A DNA stretch of 38,086 nt from positions 1 to 38,086 of the forward strand of contig JAMOQL010000208.1 of the NCBI GenBank assembly GCA_027064025.1, given 5' to 3'. Position 1 is the stretch's first letter. Each line of letters opens with the position of its first letter. The translations under genes and the position numbers were made by a program. Below are positions 8,238 to 17,097 of the stretch, one piece after another. The notes under the pieces are model-generated. The model was given only the letters and a program-made list of their open reading frames with translations. It was not told the DNA's origin and ran no database searches. This DNA comes from Bacteroidales bacterium (GTDB lineage Bacteria > Bacteroidota > Bacteroidia > Bacteroidales > JAFGXI01).

Positions 8238-9368
8238 ATGAAAATTATTATTGCAGGAGCCGGAGAGGTAGGCTTACATCTAACAAAAATGTTTAGTGTA
8301 GGCGAAGAGCATAATATTGTTATTGTAGATGCCGATAGTAGTAAAAGTGAATCTATTAACAGTCGTTATGATGTATTAACTGTAACGGGGTCGGCAACTT
8401 CGATAGCTGTTTTAAAAGAGATTGGAATGAGTAATTCCGATTTGTTTATTTCGGTAACAGAAAAAGAGGAAACTAATATTACAGCTTGTACTCTTGCAAA
8501 AAAATTAGGTGCAAAGAAAACGATAGCTAGAATAGATAATCAAGAATATTTATCGTATCAGAATAAAAAAATATTACAAGAGATTGGTGTAGATCATGTT
8601 ACATATCCTCAGAAATTAGCAGCTCTAGAGATTGTCAATCTAATTAGAGAAACAGGAGTTACCGAGTCGTATGAATTTGCGGGAGGTAGATTGTCATTTT
8701 TTGCCATAAAATTAGAAAAGAACGCTTCTGTTATTGGAAAAACGTTAGAGGAAATTAACAGAACAAAATCATTAAATTATCGTGCTGTTGCTATCGAGCG
8801 AGATGAGAAAACAATAGTCCCAAAAGGGAAAGATATTTTTGAGTTGGGAGATATCGTATATGTATTATCTAATAAAGAGGGCGTCGAAGAATTAATGAAA
8901 AGTTCAGGTAAGGAACATATCGATATTAATGATGTGATGATACTTGGAGGGAGTAGAATAGGAACCCGAACGGCCAAAGAACTTCAAAGTCATTTTAATG
9001 TAAAACTGATTGATTCAGACGAGCAAAAATGTTTAACTATTTCGGATCAATTGTCAAAAACTCTTGTTCTTAATGGAGACGGTAGAGATACTGAATTGCT
9101 TGAAGAAGAAGGTATTAAGAAAATGGATGCTTTTATTGCAGTAACCGATAATTCTGACACCAATATTATTGCTTGTTTATTAGCCAAAAAGTTAGGAGTA
9201 AAAAGAACTATTGCCGAAATAGAAAACGAAGATTATATTCAGATAGCAGAAAATATAGGTATCGATACCATTGTAAATAAAAAGTATTTAGCTGCAAGTA
9301 GTATTTTTGCTTATACTCTAGATGCCGAAGTAAGCTCAATGAAGTATTTGATGGGTACTGATGCCTAA
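8238..9368 (+). CDS. trkA: TrkA potassium-channel regulatory protein, cut short by an in-frame stop
   Basis: The cytosolic NAD-binding regulator of Trk/Ktr potassium uptake. TrkA normally has two Rossmann RCK-N/RCK-C pairs. The first Rossmann begins GAGEVG (7-12), with VDAD ending its second strand. The first RCK-C spans about 135-220, and the second Rossmann begins GGSRIG (237-242). The reading frame stops after 376 residues at TAA 9366-9368, just where the second RCK-C should begin. Translation continues in the same frame to TAG 9576-9578 with recognisable TrkA sequence. Without the TAA the protein would be 446 residues, about the family's normal size. One base change from GAA would explain the stop. 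No trkH/trkG lies next to it in this window. The truncated product keeps both NAD sites but loses one regulatory domain. Real mutation, assembly error and recoding all remain possible. Confidence 0.9.
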   Translation: MKIIIAGAGEVGLHLTKMFSVGEEHNIVIVDADSSKSESINSRYDVLTVTGSATSIAVLKEIGMSNSDLFISVTEKEETNITACTLAKKLGAKKTIARIDNQEYLSYQNKKILQEIGVDHVTYPQKLAALEIVNLIRETGVTESYEFAGGRLSFFAIKLEKNASVIGKTLEEINRTKSLNYRAVAIERDEKTIVPKGKDIFELGDIVYVLSNKEGVEELMKSSGKEHIDINDVMILGGSRIGTRTAKELQSHFNVKLIDSDEQKCLTISDQLSKTLVLNGDGRDTELLEEEGIKKMDAFIAVTDNSDTNIIACLLAKKLGVKRTIAEIENEDYIQIAENIGIDTIVNKKYLAASSIFAYTLDAEVSSMKYLMGTDA

Positions 9369-9578
9369 ATATTAGAATTTGTAGTTCACGAAAATTCATT
9401 AATCACTCAAAAAGAATTAATGCACATTAAGTTTCCACAAAATGCAATAATCGGTGGTGTTACTAGAGATAAAAAGAGTTTTATTGCAGTTGGGTCAACG
9501 CTTATACAAACTGGAGATAGAGTTGTCGTTTTTGCTTTAGCAGAAGCCGTTCACGATTTAGAAATTATTTTTAAGTAG
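9369..9578 (+). pseudogene. trkA: Severed C-terminal RCK-C domain of trkA (in frame, after the TAA)
   Basis: Sixty-nine sense codons directly follow the TAA at 9366-9368 in the same frame and end with TAG. They encode ILEFVVHENS, then KELMHIKFPQNAIIGGV and TRDKKSF, ending LIQTGDRVVVFALAEAVHDL. This is the usual RCK-C beta pattern with its GD-V-VF signature. The codons show no further stops or frameshifts, so the interruption is recent, or it is an error, or it is read through. An ATG at 9421 could in principle restart translation, but it lies inside the domain. Confidence 0.85.
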
Positions 9579-9604
9579 TTTAGTCAAAGTAATATAATAA
9601 ATCC

Positions 9605-9612
9605 TATATTTG
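9605..9612 (+). promoter_or_regulatory. -7 promoter element for the 9704 lipoprotein gene
   Basis: TATATTTG is an exact TAnnTTTG match 91 bases before the ATG at 9704, giving a leader of about 85 bases. The leader contains a short near-palindrome, GTCATTTATGAC (9648-9659). The -33 region is weak. Confidence 0.5.
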
Positions 9613-9703
9613 TAGTTAAAGACAATTAACCCCTGTTTTTAGTTTAGGTCATTTATGACATTTGAAGATTGCGAATTTACTCGAAATTTAATAAAAATAA
9701 CAA

Positions 9704-11458
9704 ATGAAGAAGTCAATATTTATTTCAATTTTATCAATAAGTTTCTTCCTTTTAGGAATGAGCTCTTGCGATAAATTAGATACAAAAACTGCAGATAGTT
9801 ATATTTCAAATTACGTGAAAACAACAATTACAGGTGTTGTTTACGATGAATCTCATAATCTTTTACAAGATGTAGAAGTAACCGCATATGGGCGAGTTAA
9901 AAAAACAGACATGAATGGCGTTTTTGTTTTTGAAGATCTAATGGTTCCCAAAAGTAAGTGTTTTATAGTAGTAAAAAAAGATAATTATTTTGCAGTAATG
10001 CGATCTAGAACACCGATTATTAATGATGTAACAAGATTAGATGCCCATTTAATTAGTTATAATGGAGTTGTTGCCGAAACCCATATTTTTTCTACAGGGG
10101 CAGCTAGTTTAGTTGCTCTTAGCGACGGTTCATCGATAGATTTTACAGGTTCATCTTTTATAGATAAATATGGTAATGCGTATAATGGACAAATTACACT
10201 TCGTACAGCGGTGCTCGACGCAAGTGGCGAAGACTATTCTAGACGTGTGCCAGGAGGAGATCAATCGGGGGTTGATAATGGAGAAGAAATGTTTTTAGAT
10301 ACACGTACTGGAATAATGATTGAACTTACAGATGGAAGTGGAAATGCATTAAATCTTGCATCTTCTTCGACTGCTTTAATGAAGGCCCTAATACCACCAG
10401 CGTTGCAAGGAACATCTCCAGGGAATATTCCAATGTACTATGCTTCAACTTCAAGTCCAAATAATAATAGAGATGGTGATGCCGACGAAAATAATAATGA
10501 GTATGAAATGACTCTTGGGCATTTCTCATTTTGGTCAACACAAATAGCAAATCCAGATTTTGGAATTATTAATTGTAGGGTTATTGATGCAAATAATATA
10601 CCTCTAGTTGGCGTTCGTGTTCAAGTAGGAAATGCATATGGCATTACAGGGAATAATGGCGCCTTTAGAATGAAAGTCCCAACAGGTATGGCAATGGATG
10701 TTGCCGTACGTTCAGCAGATTTTTTTGGTTTCTCGGCTTTATCAAACGAGTCAGCTTGGAGTAATGGTGAATCTCGTTTTGTAGAATTACAATTACCAAA
10801 TTTAGACCATGCTAAAGGAATTATTGTAGATTGCGAAGGAAACCCATTAGCGGCTAATGTAAGTTTAGCTTGGAGTGCTTATGTATCGAACACCTTTACC
10901 AATAATGGTATTTTCGATTTACCTTTTTCAGTAGGATCAAATTATCAATTGCATGTAATAACAGCTAGCGTTGACACCTTTATGTCTGTTAATTTACAAT
11001 CAGGAGTTAATAACTTAGGCGATATTTCTATTTGTTCAGAGCCATTTGTTCCCTCTGTTATGAATACCGTTAGAGTAGATTCTGCAGGAACTGGAGTTAT
11101 TTTTAATTATTCAAGTTTTTATTCTTCTGAAGATGGGCATTTATATAGAGACCCTGTTAGTTTAGATCCTACAAAAACGTTTATTTCGGTATCTGGGAAC
11201 GATGGCGATTTTCAATTGGATTTAATGGGCGTCTATTCTGTAGGAACCTATGATATTAATTCAGATGGCTTGAGTTGTTACTTTATGAGTAATAGTCCGA
11301 GTAATTCTTATCAAATAGAAAGCGGAACAGTAACGATAACTCAATACGGTAATGTTGATGGGATTATTAAAGGTAGTGTTATCGGAACAACTACGTATAA
11401 CGATGATGTAACAATTAACTTTGAAGTTCATCGGTCTGCGGATGTTGTTGTGAATTAA
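9704..11458 (+). CDS. Exported lipoprotein with carboxypeptidase-regulatory-like domains
   Basis: A 584-residue lipoprotein. A hydrophobic leader ends in LGMSSC, with C22 as the likely lipidated cysteine. A first carboxypeptidase-regulatory-like (CRD) beta-sandwich spans about 41-105 (TTITGVVYDESHNLLQDVEV, with a DMNGVFVFEDL turn), and a second about 280-365 (FGIINCRVIDANNIPLVGV, then GNNGAFRMKVPTG). A further GIIVDCEGNPLAANVSL segment at about 368 looks like a third degenerate copy. The rest is beta-rich and unassigned. CRDs in Bacteroidota usually occur in surface or periplasmic binding proteins and are structural rather than catalytic. It has its own promoter and terminator. The role is unknown. 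Confidence 0.82.
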   Translation: MKKSIFISILSISFFLLGMSSCDKLDTKTADSYISNYVKTTITGVVYDESHNLLQDVEVTAYGRVKKTDMNGVFVFEDLMVPKSKCFIVVKKDNYFAVMRSRTPIINDVTRLDAHLISYNGVVAETHIFSTGAASLVALSDGSSIDFTGSSFIDKYGNAYNGQITLRTAVLDASGEDYSRRVPGGDQSGVDNGEEMFLDTRTGIMIELTDGSGNALNLASSSTALMKALIPPALQGTSPGNIPMYYASTSSPNNNRDGDADENNNEYEMTLGHFSFWSTQIANPDFGIINCRVIDANNIPLVGVRVQVGNAYGITGNNGAFRMKVPTGMAMDVAVRSADFFGFSALSNESAWSNGESRFVELQLPNLDHAKGIIVDCEGNPLAANVSLAWSAYVSNTFTNNGIFDLPFSVGSNYQLHVITASVDTFMSVNLQSGVNNLGDISICSEPFVPSVMNTVRVDSAGTGVIFNYSSFYSSEDGHLYRDPVSLDPTKTFISVSGNDGDFQLDLMGVYSVGTYDINSDGLSCYFMSNSPSNSYQIESGTVTITQYGNVDGIIKGSVIGTTTYNDDVTINFEVHRSADVVVN

Positions 11459-11472
11459 AAAAAGTATTATTG

Positions 11473-11507
11473 ATGAGGAAATCTTTTGTAGGTTTCCTCA
11501 TTTTTCT
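11473..11507 (+). terminator. Rho-independent terminator after the 9704 lipoprotein gene
   Basis: A 9-bp perfect stem, ATGAGGAAA (11473-11481) with TTTCCTCAT (11493-11501), and an 11-base loop are followed by a T-rich tail. It lies 14 bases past the stop codon. Confidence 0.85.
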
Positions 11508-11534
11508 TTCTTAAAACTTTCTTAACTTCGCTGA

Positions 11535-13790
11535 GTGAAATATCTAATCATCTTTTTCGTAATAATTAGTTTTTCTGCTCAAGCTATTCGAGTTGATAGT
11601 TTAGTAGATATTACCCAGAAAAATGCAGAGTATCATCTCAAATACGATGCATACGAAAAACTTATTTCTTATTATCAACAAAGAAATATTGATTCGGCAA
11701 AATATTTTGTTAAACAATTCTTACGACTTGGAGAAGTCCATCAAGATAAAAAGTTTTTGGCTAAGGCTTATGAGTATAGTGCAGAAATAGCTGCAAATGC
11801 AGCCGCGTTTGACGATGCTATTAAATATTATCAAAAAGCCTATCAGATTTATTTATTTAGAAAAGATACCCTTAAAATTTCTGAGGCATTAAAAAGTATT
11901 GGAAGAACATATTCCGATAATAAAAATACAGAAGACGCTATTAAATATTATTTACAATCTTTAGAATTAAAATTGAAAATAGGAGATAAACGAGGTAGTG
12001 CATCAATATACAACGAAATAGGAAGTTTATATTATATTGGGAAAAATGATAAAGAGGCTCTAAAATATTATAATAAAAGTTTAGAAATAGTTAAAGATTT
12101 AGGTTTTAAATTAGGGGTAGCGATGATAAACCTTAATTTAGGAAGTATTTATTTTAGACTCGATAGTCTTTCGTTTAAAAATATTGATACTTCCTTATAT
12201 TCAATTAGTGACGCAAAAGAAAAGTCCAAACAATATTTCCAAGAATGTCTGAGAGTAGGAAAAGAAATTCATAGAATTGATTTATTAGCCGATGCGTATT
12301 CAAATTTATCAGCTTTAGATAGTATTAACTCCATTCAGTATTCGACACAGGCTTTAGAATATAGAAGAAAAATGCATGATGTTTCTGGGCAATGGACATC
12401 CTTGTACAATATAGCAAATCGTTATTTTGATTTAAAGGAGTATAATTTAGCCGATAAATATATAGAGGAGGCATCTGAAATAGCTCTACAATATTTACCC
12501 ATGAGTATCCCCAAAACTTTAAAATTACAAGCTTCAATATTAGCAAAAAAGAATAATTATAGAGGAGCGTATTTTTCTATCTCAGATTATATTAGATTAA
12601 AAGATTCGTTAGATCAGGCAAAAAAGAATACAGAATATGCCGAGCTAGAGCGTAAATGGAATTACGAAAAGAATGAAAAGGAAAACCAATTATTAACGAA
12701 AAATAAGCAATTAGACGAAGAGCGTATAGCAAAACAACGTTTATATTTATGGGCTTCCGGATTAGGACTATTGTTATTTTCATTCTTAATTTTCTTTATC
12801 TTTAGAGGTTACCGTCAGAAACAGAAAGCCAATCAATTATTATCTAAACAAAAAGAAATAATTGAAGATGCTAACCATGAATTGAATCAGCAGAATGAGG
12901 AGATTGTTGCTCAAAGAGATGAGATAGAGAAGCAAAGAGATGTGGTTACCGAGCAAAAAGATCAAATTGAAGAAATCCACAGAGAAGTGTCTGAAAGTAT
13001 TGATTATGCTAAACGTTTGCAAGGAGCTATTCTTCCGAAACAAGATTTATTAAGAAAGAGTTTAGACGATTTTTTTGTGTTATTTATGCCCAAAGATAAG
13101 GTCTCTGGAGATTATTATTGGTGGACAGAAGTGGAGGGGCAAACTATTATTACGGCAGCAGACTGTACGGGACATGGTGTTCCAGGAGCTTTTATGAGTA
13201 TGTTAGGTGTTTCATTTTTGAAAGAAATTGTCAATAAAGAATTTATTACTCAGCCCAATATTATTTTAAACAAGCTTAGGAAAGAGATTATTAAGACTCT
13301 CGATCAAAAAGGAGTTTCTGGTGAACAAAAAGATGGGATGGATATGTGTTTAGTGAGTCTTAATCTTAAAAATAATAAAGTACAGTTCTCAGCTGCAAAT
13401 AATCCTTTATATATTGTATCAAATAAAGATATTTCTGAACAGCTTCCTCATGCAAAAGTGTTTGATGAAGGTCTTGTTGATTCGAAATTATATGAATTGA
13501 AACCAGACAAAATGCCAATTGCCATATATGAGAAGATGGATTCCTTTACGAACACAGAAATACAATTAGAAAAAGGAGATATTCTTTATATGTTTTCTGA
13601 TGGTTATGCCGATCAATTTGGAGGTCCAAAAGGGAAAAAGTTTATGTACAAACCATTTAAAAGATTATTGTTACAAAATAGTCAAAAATCAATGGCAGAA
13701 CAAAAGAGCATTTTAAAACAAGCTTTCCAAGAATGGCGAGGAGGCGAGGAGCAAGTCGACGATGTTGTTGTAATTGGGCTGAAAGTATAA
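11535..13790 (+). CDS. TPR sensor protein with C-terminal SpoIIE-type (PP2C-like) Ser/Thr phosphatase
   Basis: A 751-residue signalling protein. The order is: signal peptide (1-17, ending FSAQA), periplasmic tetratricopeptide repeats (about 30-380, with typical A-KYY-KSLE helices), one membrane helix (about 404-424), a cytosolic coiled coil (about 430-490, EEIVAQRDEIEKQ), and a PP2C/SpoIIE phosphatase domain (about 500-750). Metal-binding signatures are present: SGDYYWW, TAADCTGHGVPGAF (D543) and FSDGYADQ (D689). Proteins of this design are common in Bacteroidota and are thought to relay an external or periplasmic signal by dephosphorylating an anti-sigma-factor antagonist or similar partner. 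No such partner gene is adjacent. The start is GTG at 11535; the signal peptide beginning there supports it. A poor -7 match (TAACTTCG, 11523-11530) lies just before it. Confidence 0.9.
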   Translation: MKYLIIFFVIISFSAQAIRVDSLVDITQKNAEYHLKYDAYEKLISYYQQRNIDSAKYFVKQFLRLGEVHQDKKFLAKAYEYSAEIAANAAAFDDAIKYYQKAYQIYLFRKDTLKISEALKSIGRTYSDNKNTEDAIKYYLQSLELKLKIGDKRGSASIYNEIGSLYYIGKNDKEALKYYNKSLEIVKDLGFKLGVAMINLNLGSIYFRLDSLSFKNIDTSLYSISDAKEKSKQYFQECLRVGKEIHRIDLLADAYSNLSALDSINSIQYSTQALEYRRKMHDVSGQWTSLYNIANRYFDLKEYNLADKYIEEASEIALQYLPMSIPKTLKLQASILAKKNNYRGAYFSISDYIRLKDSLDQAKKNTEYAELERKWNYEKNEKENQLLTKNKQLDEERIAKQRLYLWASGLGLLLFSFLIFFIFRGYRQKQKANQLLSKQKEIIEDANHELNQQNEEIVAQRDEIEKQRDVVTEQKDQIEEIHREVSESIDYAKRLQGAILPKQDLLRKSLDDFFVLFMPKDKVSGDYYWWTEVEGQTIITAADCTGHGVPGAFMSMLGVSFLKEIVNKEFITQPNIILNKLRKEIIKTLDQKGVSGEQKDGMDMCLVSLNLKNNKVQFSAANNPLYIVSNKDISEQLPHAKVFDEGLVDSKLYELKPDKMPIAIYEKMDSFTNTEIQLEKGDILYMFSDGYADQFGGPKGKKFMYKPFKRLLLQNSQKSMAEQKSILKQAFQEWRGGEEQVDDVVVIGLKV

Positions 13791-13832
13791 TAGTTTATAA
13801 TTTGATAAAATTTATTTTTCAATACTAATATA

Positions 13833-15113
13833 ATGACTCTGAAAGAACGTTTATTATTTGATAAAAATCATATTTGGCACCCTTATACCTCGGCTACAAA
13901 CCCGTTAACAGTATTCGAAGTGCAATCGGCAAAAGGAGTACAACTAAATCTTAGCGATGGCAGAAATTTGATAGATGGAATGTCTTCCTGGTGGGCCGCT
14001 GTTCATGGTTATAATCATCCTGTGTTAAATCAAGCATTATTGGAGCAATCTCAGAAAATGGCTCATGTAATGTTTGGAGGTTTGACCCATCAACCAGCGA
14101 TAGAATTAGCAAAAAAATTAATTGAAATATCTCCAAAAGGATTAAATAGAGTCTTTTATTCCGACTCGGGAAGCGTCGCTGTAGAAGTTTCTATGAAAAT
14201 GGCTCTTCAATATTGGCATGCTAAAAATAAGTCAGATAAGATAGAGTTTGTGACTATAAAGAATGGCTACCATGGCGATACATGGCATGCGATGTCGGTT
14301 TGTGATCCCGAAACAGGAATGCATTCTATTTTTAATGGGCGGTTGAGTATTCAGAACTTTGTTGATGCTCCAAATATTGGTTTTTATGATGAATGGGACG
14401 AGCGAGATATTTCACCATTGAAAAATCTTTTACAAAAAAAACATAAACAAATTGCAGCTTTGATTCTTGAGCCTATTGTACAGGGGGCAGGAGGAATGCG
14501 ATTTTATCACCCTCAATATCTAACTGAGGCCAAATTATTATGTGAGCAATTCGGCATTTTGTTAATTGCAGATGAAATAGCCACAGGTTTTGGTCGCTCA
14601 GGAAAGTTATTTGCTTGTGAGTATGCAGAAATAACACCAGATATTATGTGTGTTGGAAAGGCTATTACCGGTGGATATATGAGTTTTGCAGCTACTTTGG
14701 CAACCGATAAGGTTGCAGAAACCATATCCGAAGGTCAACCCTCGGTTTTTATGCATGGACCAACTTTTATGGGGAATCCTCTCGCTTGTGCAGTGGCATT
14801 GGCTAGTATCGATTTGTTGCTACAGACTAATTGGGAGCAAAAAGTTAGAAATATTGAGAATACCTTGAAATCTTTATTACCCAACGCTTTAAATATTGAA
14901 TCGGTTGCTGATGTAAGAATATTAGGAGCAATTGGAGTTGTTGAAATGAAAGAAGTCGTAGATATGGAAAAGATACAGTCTGCTTTTGTTGAAAACGGGA
15001 TTTGGCTTAGACCTTTTGGAAAACTAATATATACTATGCCTCCTTATGTTATTTCAGAAGTAGAATTGAAATTTTTGTTGCAGAAAATACTGAAAGTGAT
15101 AGAAGAAATTTAA
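13833..15113 (+). CDS. bioA: Adenosylmethionine-8-amino-7-oxononanoate aminotransferase
   Basis: The PLP-dependent class III aminotransferase that converts KAPA to DAPA in biotin synthesis, using S-adenosylmethionine as amino donor. Diagnostic features are the N-terminal HIWHPYTSA (13-21), the [16 protein letters not shown] segment typical of Bio[12 protein letters not shown] (PLP phosphate loop), [25 protein letters not shown] (PLP aspartate), and the Schiff-base lysine K276 in [10 protein letters not shown]. The length of 426 residues is normal. No other bio genes follow in the window. The crotonase-like gene starts 20 bases downstream and is probably co-transcribed. Biotin links it functionally to the carboxylase subunit at 17098. 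Confidence 0.96.
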   Translation: MTLKERLLFDKNHIWHPYTSATNPLTVFEVQSAKGVQLNLSDGRNLIDGMSSWWAAVHGYNHPVLNQALLEQSQKMAHVMFGGLTHQPAIELAKKLIEISPKGLNRVFYSDSGSVAVEVSMKMALQYWHAKNKSDKIEFVTIKNGYHGDTWHAMSVCDPETGMHSIFNGRLSIQNFVDAPNIGFYDEWDERDISPLKNLLQKKHKQIAALILEPIVQGAGGMRFYHPQYLTEAKLLCEQFGILLIADEIATGFGRSGKLFACEYAEITPDIMCVGKAITGGYMSFAATLATDKVAETISEGQPSVFMHGPTFMGNPLACAVALASIDLLLQTNWEQKVRNIENTLKSLLPNALNIESVADVRILGAIGVVEMKEVVDMEKIQSAFVENGIWLRPFGKLIYTMPPYVISEVELKFLLQKILKVIEEI

Positions 15114-15133
15114 AGAATTAAAAATAAAAAATA

Positions 15134-15892
15134 ATGGAATTAGTTCAAGTAGAAAAATTAACAAATGGGATTACAATACTAACCCTTAATAGACCGAAGG
15201 TTTTTAATTCATTTAGTCGAGAATTATTGAACGAATTAAGCGAAACTTTAGACCGTTTATCGGAAGATAAAGAAGTACGGGTATTAATATTAACGGGAGC
15301 TGGCGATAAAGCTTTTTCATCAGGTGTCGATCTTACAATTCTGCAGAATTTTAAATCTATAGAAGAGGCTAGAGAATACGCATTACTTTTAGAAGGAACT
15401 TCAGAAAAGATATTTAATTTTCCTCGTCCAGTAATCTCTGCCATTAATGGTTATGCCCTCGGTGGAGGCTTAGGATACGCCGCTTCTACCGATTATCGGA
15501 TTGCATCGGAACAAGCCAAGATGGGTTTCCCCGCAGTTAAATTAGGAGCAATTTTGCCAGTAACTTGTACTTTATATATGACTAATATAGTTGGTCTGAC
15601 AAATACACGAGATTTACTTTTTACTGGGCGAATGATTTCTGCTGATGAAGCAAAAGCTTTGAATTTGGTTAATAAAGTAGTGCCTCATAAAAAATTAATG
15701 GAAGAAAGTATCAAGCTTGCAGAAATGATGCTTGGAGGTACTGATATGGCTTTGTTTTATACAAAGAAGACGCTCAATACAATGTTGGCAAAAGATATAG
15801 AAGCTCAAAAATTGTATGCTGCAGATAATTTTGCATACTTATCTCAAACTGCTGAGTGGAAAGACAGAATTATGAATTTTGGAAAAAAATAA
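15134..15892 (+). CDS. Crotonase-fold (enoyl-CoA hydratase/isomerase family) protein lacking both catalytic Glu
   Basis: A 252-residue crotonase-superfamily protein. The CoA and oxyanion-hole signatures are present: AFSSGVDL near 60-67 and NGYALGGGLGY at 105-115. The two acid-base glutamates of classical enoyl-CoA hydratase (E144 and E164 of the rat enzyme) align with G114 (GGGLGY) and A134 (GFPAVKLG). A standard syn-hydratase is therefore unlikely. Isomerases, decarboxylases, thioesterases and dehalogenases in this superfamily use other residues, so the reaction cannot be named. The C-terminal helices (ALFYTKKTLN) look complete. It lies 20 bases after bioA and is followed by a shared bidirectional terminator. 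Confidence 0.85.
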   Translation: MELVQVEKLTNGITILTLNRPKVFNSFSRELLNELSETLDRLSEDKEVRVLILTGAGDKAFSSGVDLTILQNFKSIEEAREYALLLEGTSEKIFNFPRPVISAINGYALGGGLGYAASTDYRIASEQAKMGFPAVKLGAILPVTCTLYMTNIVGLTNTRDLLFTGRMISADEAKALNLVNKVVPHKKLMEESIKLAEMMLGGTDMALFYTKKTLNTMLAKDIEAQKLYAADNFAYLSQTAEWKDRIMNFGKK

Positions 15893-15910
15893 TCTTGTTA
15901 GTGCTACTAA

Positions 15911-15945
15911 AAAAACGACGAGCTTTTTTAGAGTTCGTCGTTTTT
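15911..15945. terminator. Bidirectional terminator between the crotonase gene and rpoD
   Basis: AAAAACGACGAGC (15911-15923) pairs with GTTCGTCGTTTTT (15933-15945), one G-T wobble, nine-base loop. A-rich and T-rich flanks give a U tract in both directions. It lies between convergent genes that end at 15892 and 15967. Confidence 0.88.
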
Positions 15946-15966
15946 CTTTGCTTAAGAATGAACTTT

Positions 15967-16830
15967 CTAGCCTAAATAAGATTTTAAGGAACGATTCCTA
16001 CTTGAATGCTTAAGTCTACGTAAAGCCTTTTCTTTTATTTGTCTAACCCGCTCACGAGTTAAATCAAATGCTATTCCAATTTCTTCTAGCGTATGTTGAT
16101 GATAGCCATTTAAACCATAATATCGTTTTAATATATCGCCTTCTCGACCACTAATGGTCGATAAAACTCTATCAATCTCTATTTGTAGAGATTCATTAGC
16201 CAAAACATTATCTGGTCTTGGACTGTCTGACGATTGTAAAACGTCATACATGTTTCCAACTTCTCCATCTACCATAGGTGCGTCCATCGATAAATGTCGT
16301 GAGGTATTGTTTAATGCAATTTTTACATCATTGACATTAATTTCCATTTCATCAGCAACTTCTTGGTAGGTAGGTTTTCGTTGTAATTTTTGTTCTAATT
16401 TAATGACAACCTTATTAATTTTGTTAATAGAGCCAATTTTATTAAGAGGAAGCCTTACCATTCTTGCTTGCTCTGCCAAAGCAGATAAAATAGATTGTCT
16501 TATCCACCAAACAGCGTAAGAAATAAATTTAAAACCTCTTGTTTCATCGAAACGCTTGGCTGCTTTTATCAAGCCCATGTTACCTTCATTAATTAAATCG
16601 GGTAGGCTTAAGCCTTGATTCTGATATTGTTTAGCAACCGAAACAACAAAGCGTAAATTAGCTTTAATCAATTTTTCTAAAGCAATCTTATCTCCACTCT
16701 GAATTTTCTTTGCTAATTCAACTTCTTGATCCGCAGTAATTAATTCTACTTTTGCTATTTCGTGTAAGTACTTATCTAGAGATGCGGTATCTCTATTAGT
16801 GACTTGTTTTGTTATTTTTAATTGCCTCAT
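15967..16830 (-). CDS. rpoD: Primary sigma factor RpoD/SigA, Bacteroidetes type
   Basis: The housekeeping sigma factor of RNA polymerase, 287 residues. It is the short form lacking most of region 1.1, typical of Bacteroidota, where it reads the unusual TAnnTTTG/TTTG promoters seen in this window. It begins MRQLKITKQ, then has region 1.2 (SLDKYLHEIAKVELIT), region 2 (KANLRFVVSVAKQYQNQGL, DLINEGNMGLIKAA, RGFKFISYAVWWIRQSI), region 3, and region 4 with the helix-turn-helix LTRERVRQIKEKALRRLK. The end is SYLG. Region 4.1 (SGREGDILKRYYGLNGYHQH) departs somewhat from the usual DRE-containing sequence. ATG 16830 was chosen over an upstream in-frame TTG at 16857 because the conserved start is MRQLKI. 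A weak -7 match (TACTTTAG, 16873-16866) precedes it. It is transcribed away from the carboxylase gene. Confidence 0.95.
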   Translation of the reverse strand: MRQLKITKQVTNRDTASLDKYLHEIAKVELITADQEVELAKKIQSGDKIALEKLIKANLRFVVSVAKQYQNQGLSLPDLINEGNMGLIKAAKRFDETRGFKFISYAVWWIRQSILSALAEQARMVRLPLNKIGSINKINKVVIKLEQKLQRKPTYQEVADEMEINVNDVKIALNNTSRHLSMDAPMVDGEVGNMYDVLQSSDSPRPDNVLANESLQIEIDRVLSTISGREGDILKRYYGLNGYHQHTLEEIGIAFDLTRERVRQIKEKALRRLKHSSRNRSLKSYLG

Positions 16831-17097
16831 ATTATCTTTTTTATTCTCAACTAGCAAAAACTTGGCTAAAGTATCTTAATGTACTGTTTTTTAAGAAATG
16901 TTAAGCTCTTAAGCTAGTCTTCTTATATTAGACGTCTTTTTATTATGAAAGGTTGCTGTATAACATATTTTATTTTCTGCTCTTGAACATTCAAATTATC
17001 AAGTGATTGCCCTAAATGTTTAAACATAAGACAAATAAATATTTTTATAGTTGTATATAAATGTATATTTTAGAAGGATAAACTACAATATACTGAG

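Noticed and set aside
16831-16857. TTG-initiated extension of the sigma factor
   Set aside because: Bacteroidetes RpoD begins MRQLKI, which coincides with the ATG at 16830.
17016-17027. Perfect 12-bp palindrome ATGTTTAAACAT upstream of the carboxylase gene as an operator
   Set aside because: AT-rich 12-bp palindromes are expected by chance in such DNA, and no second copy or known regulator site was seen.
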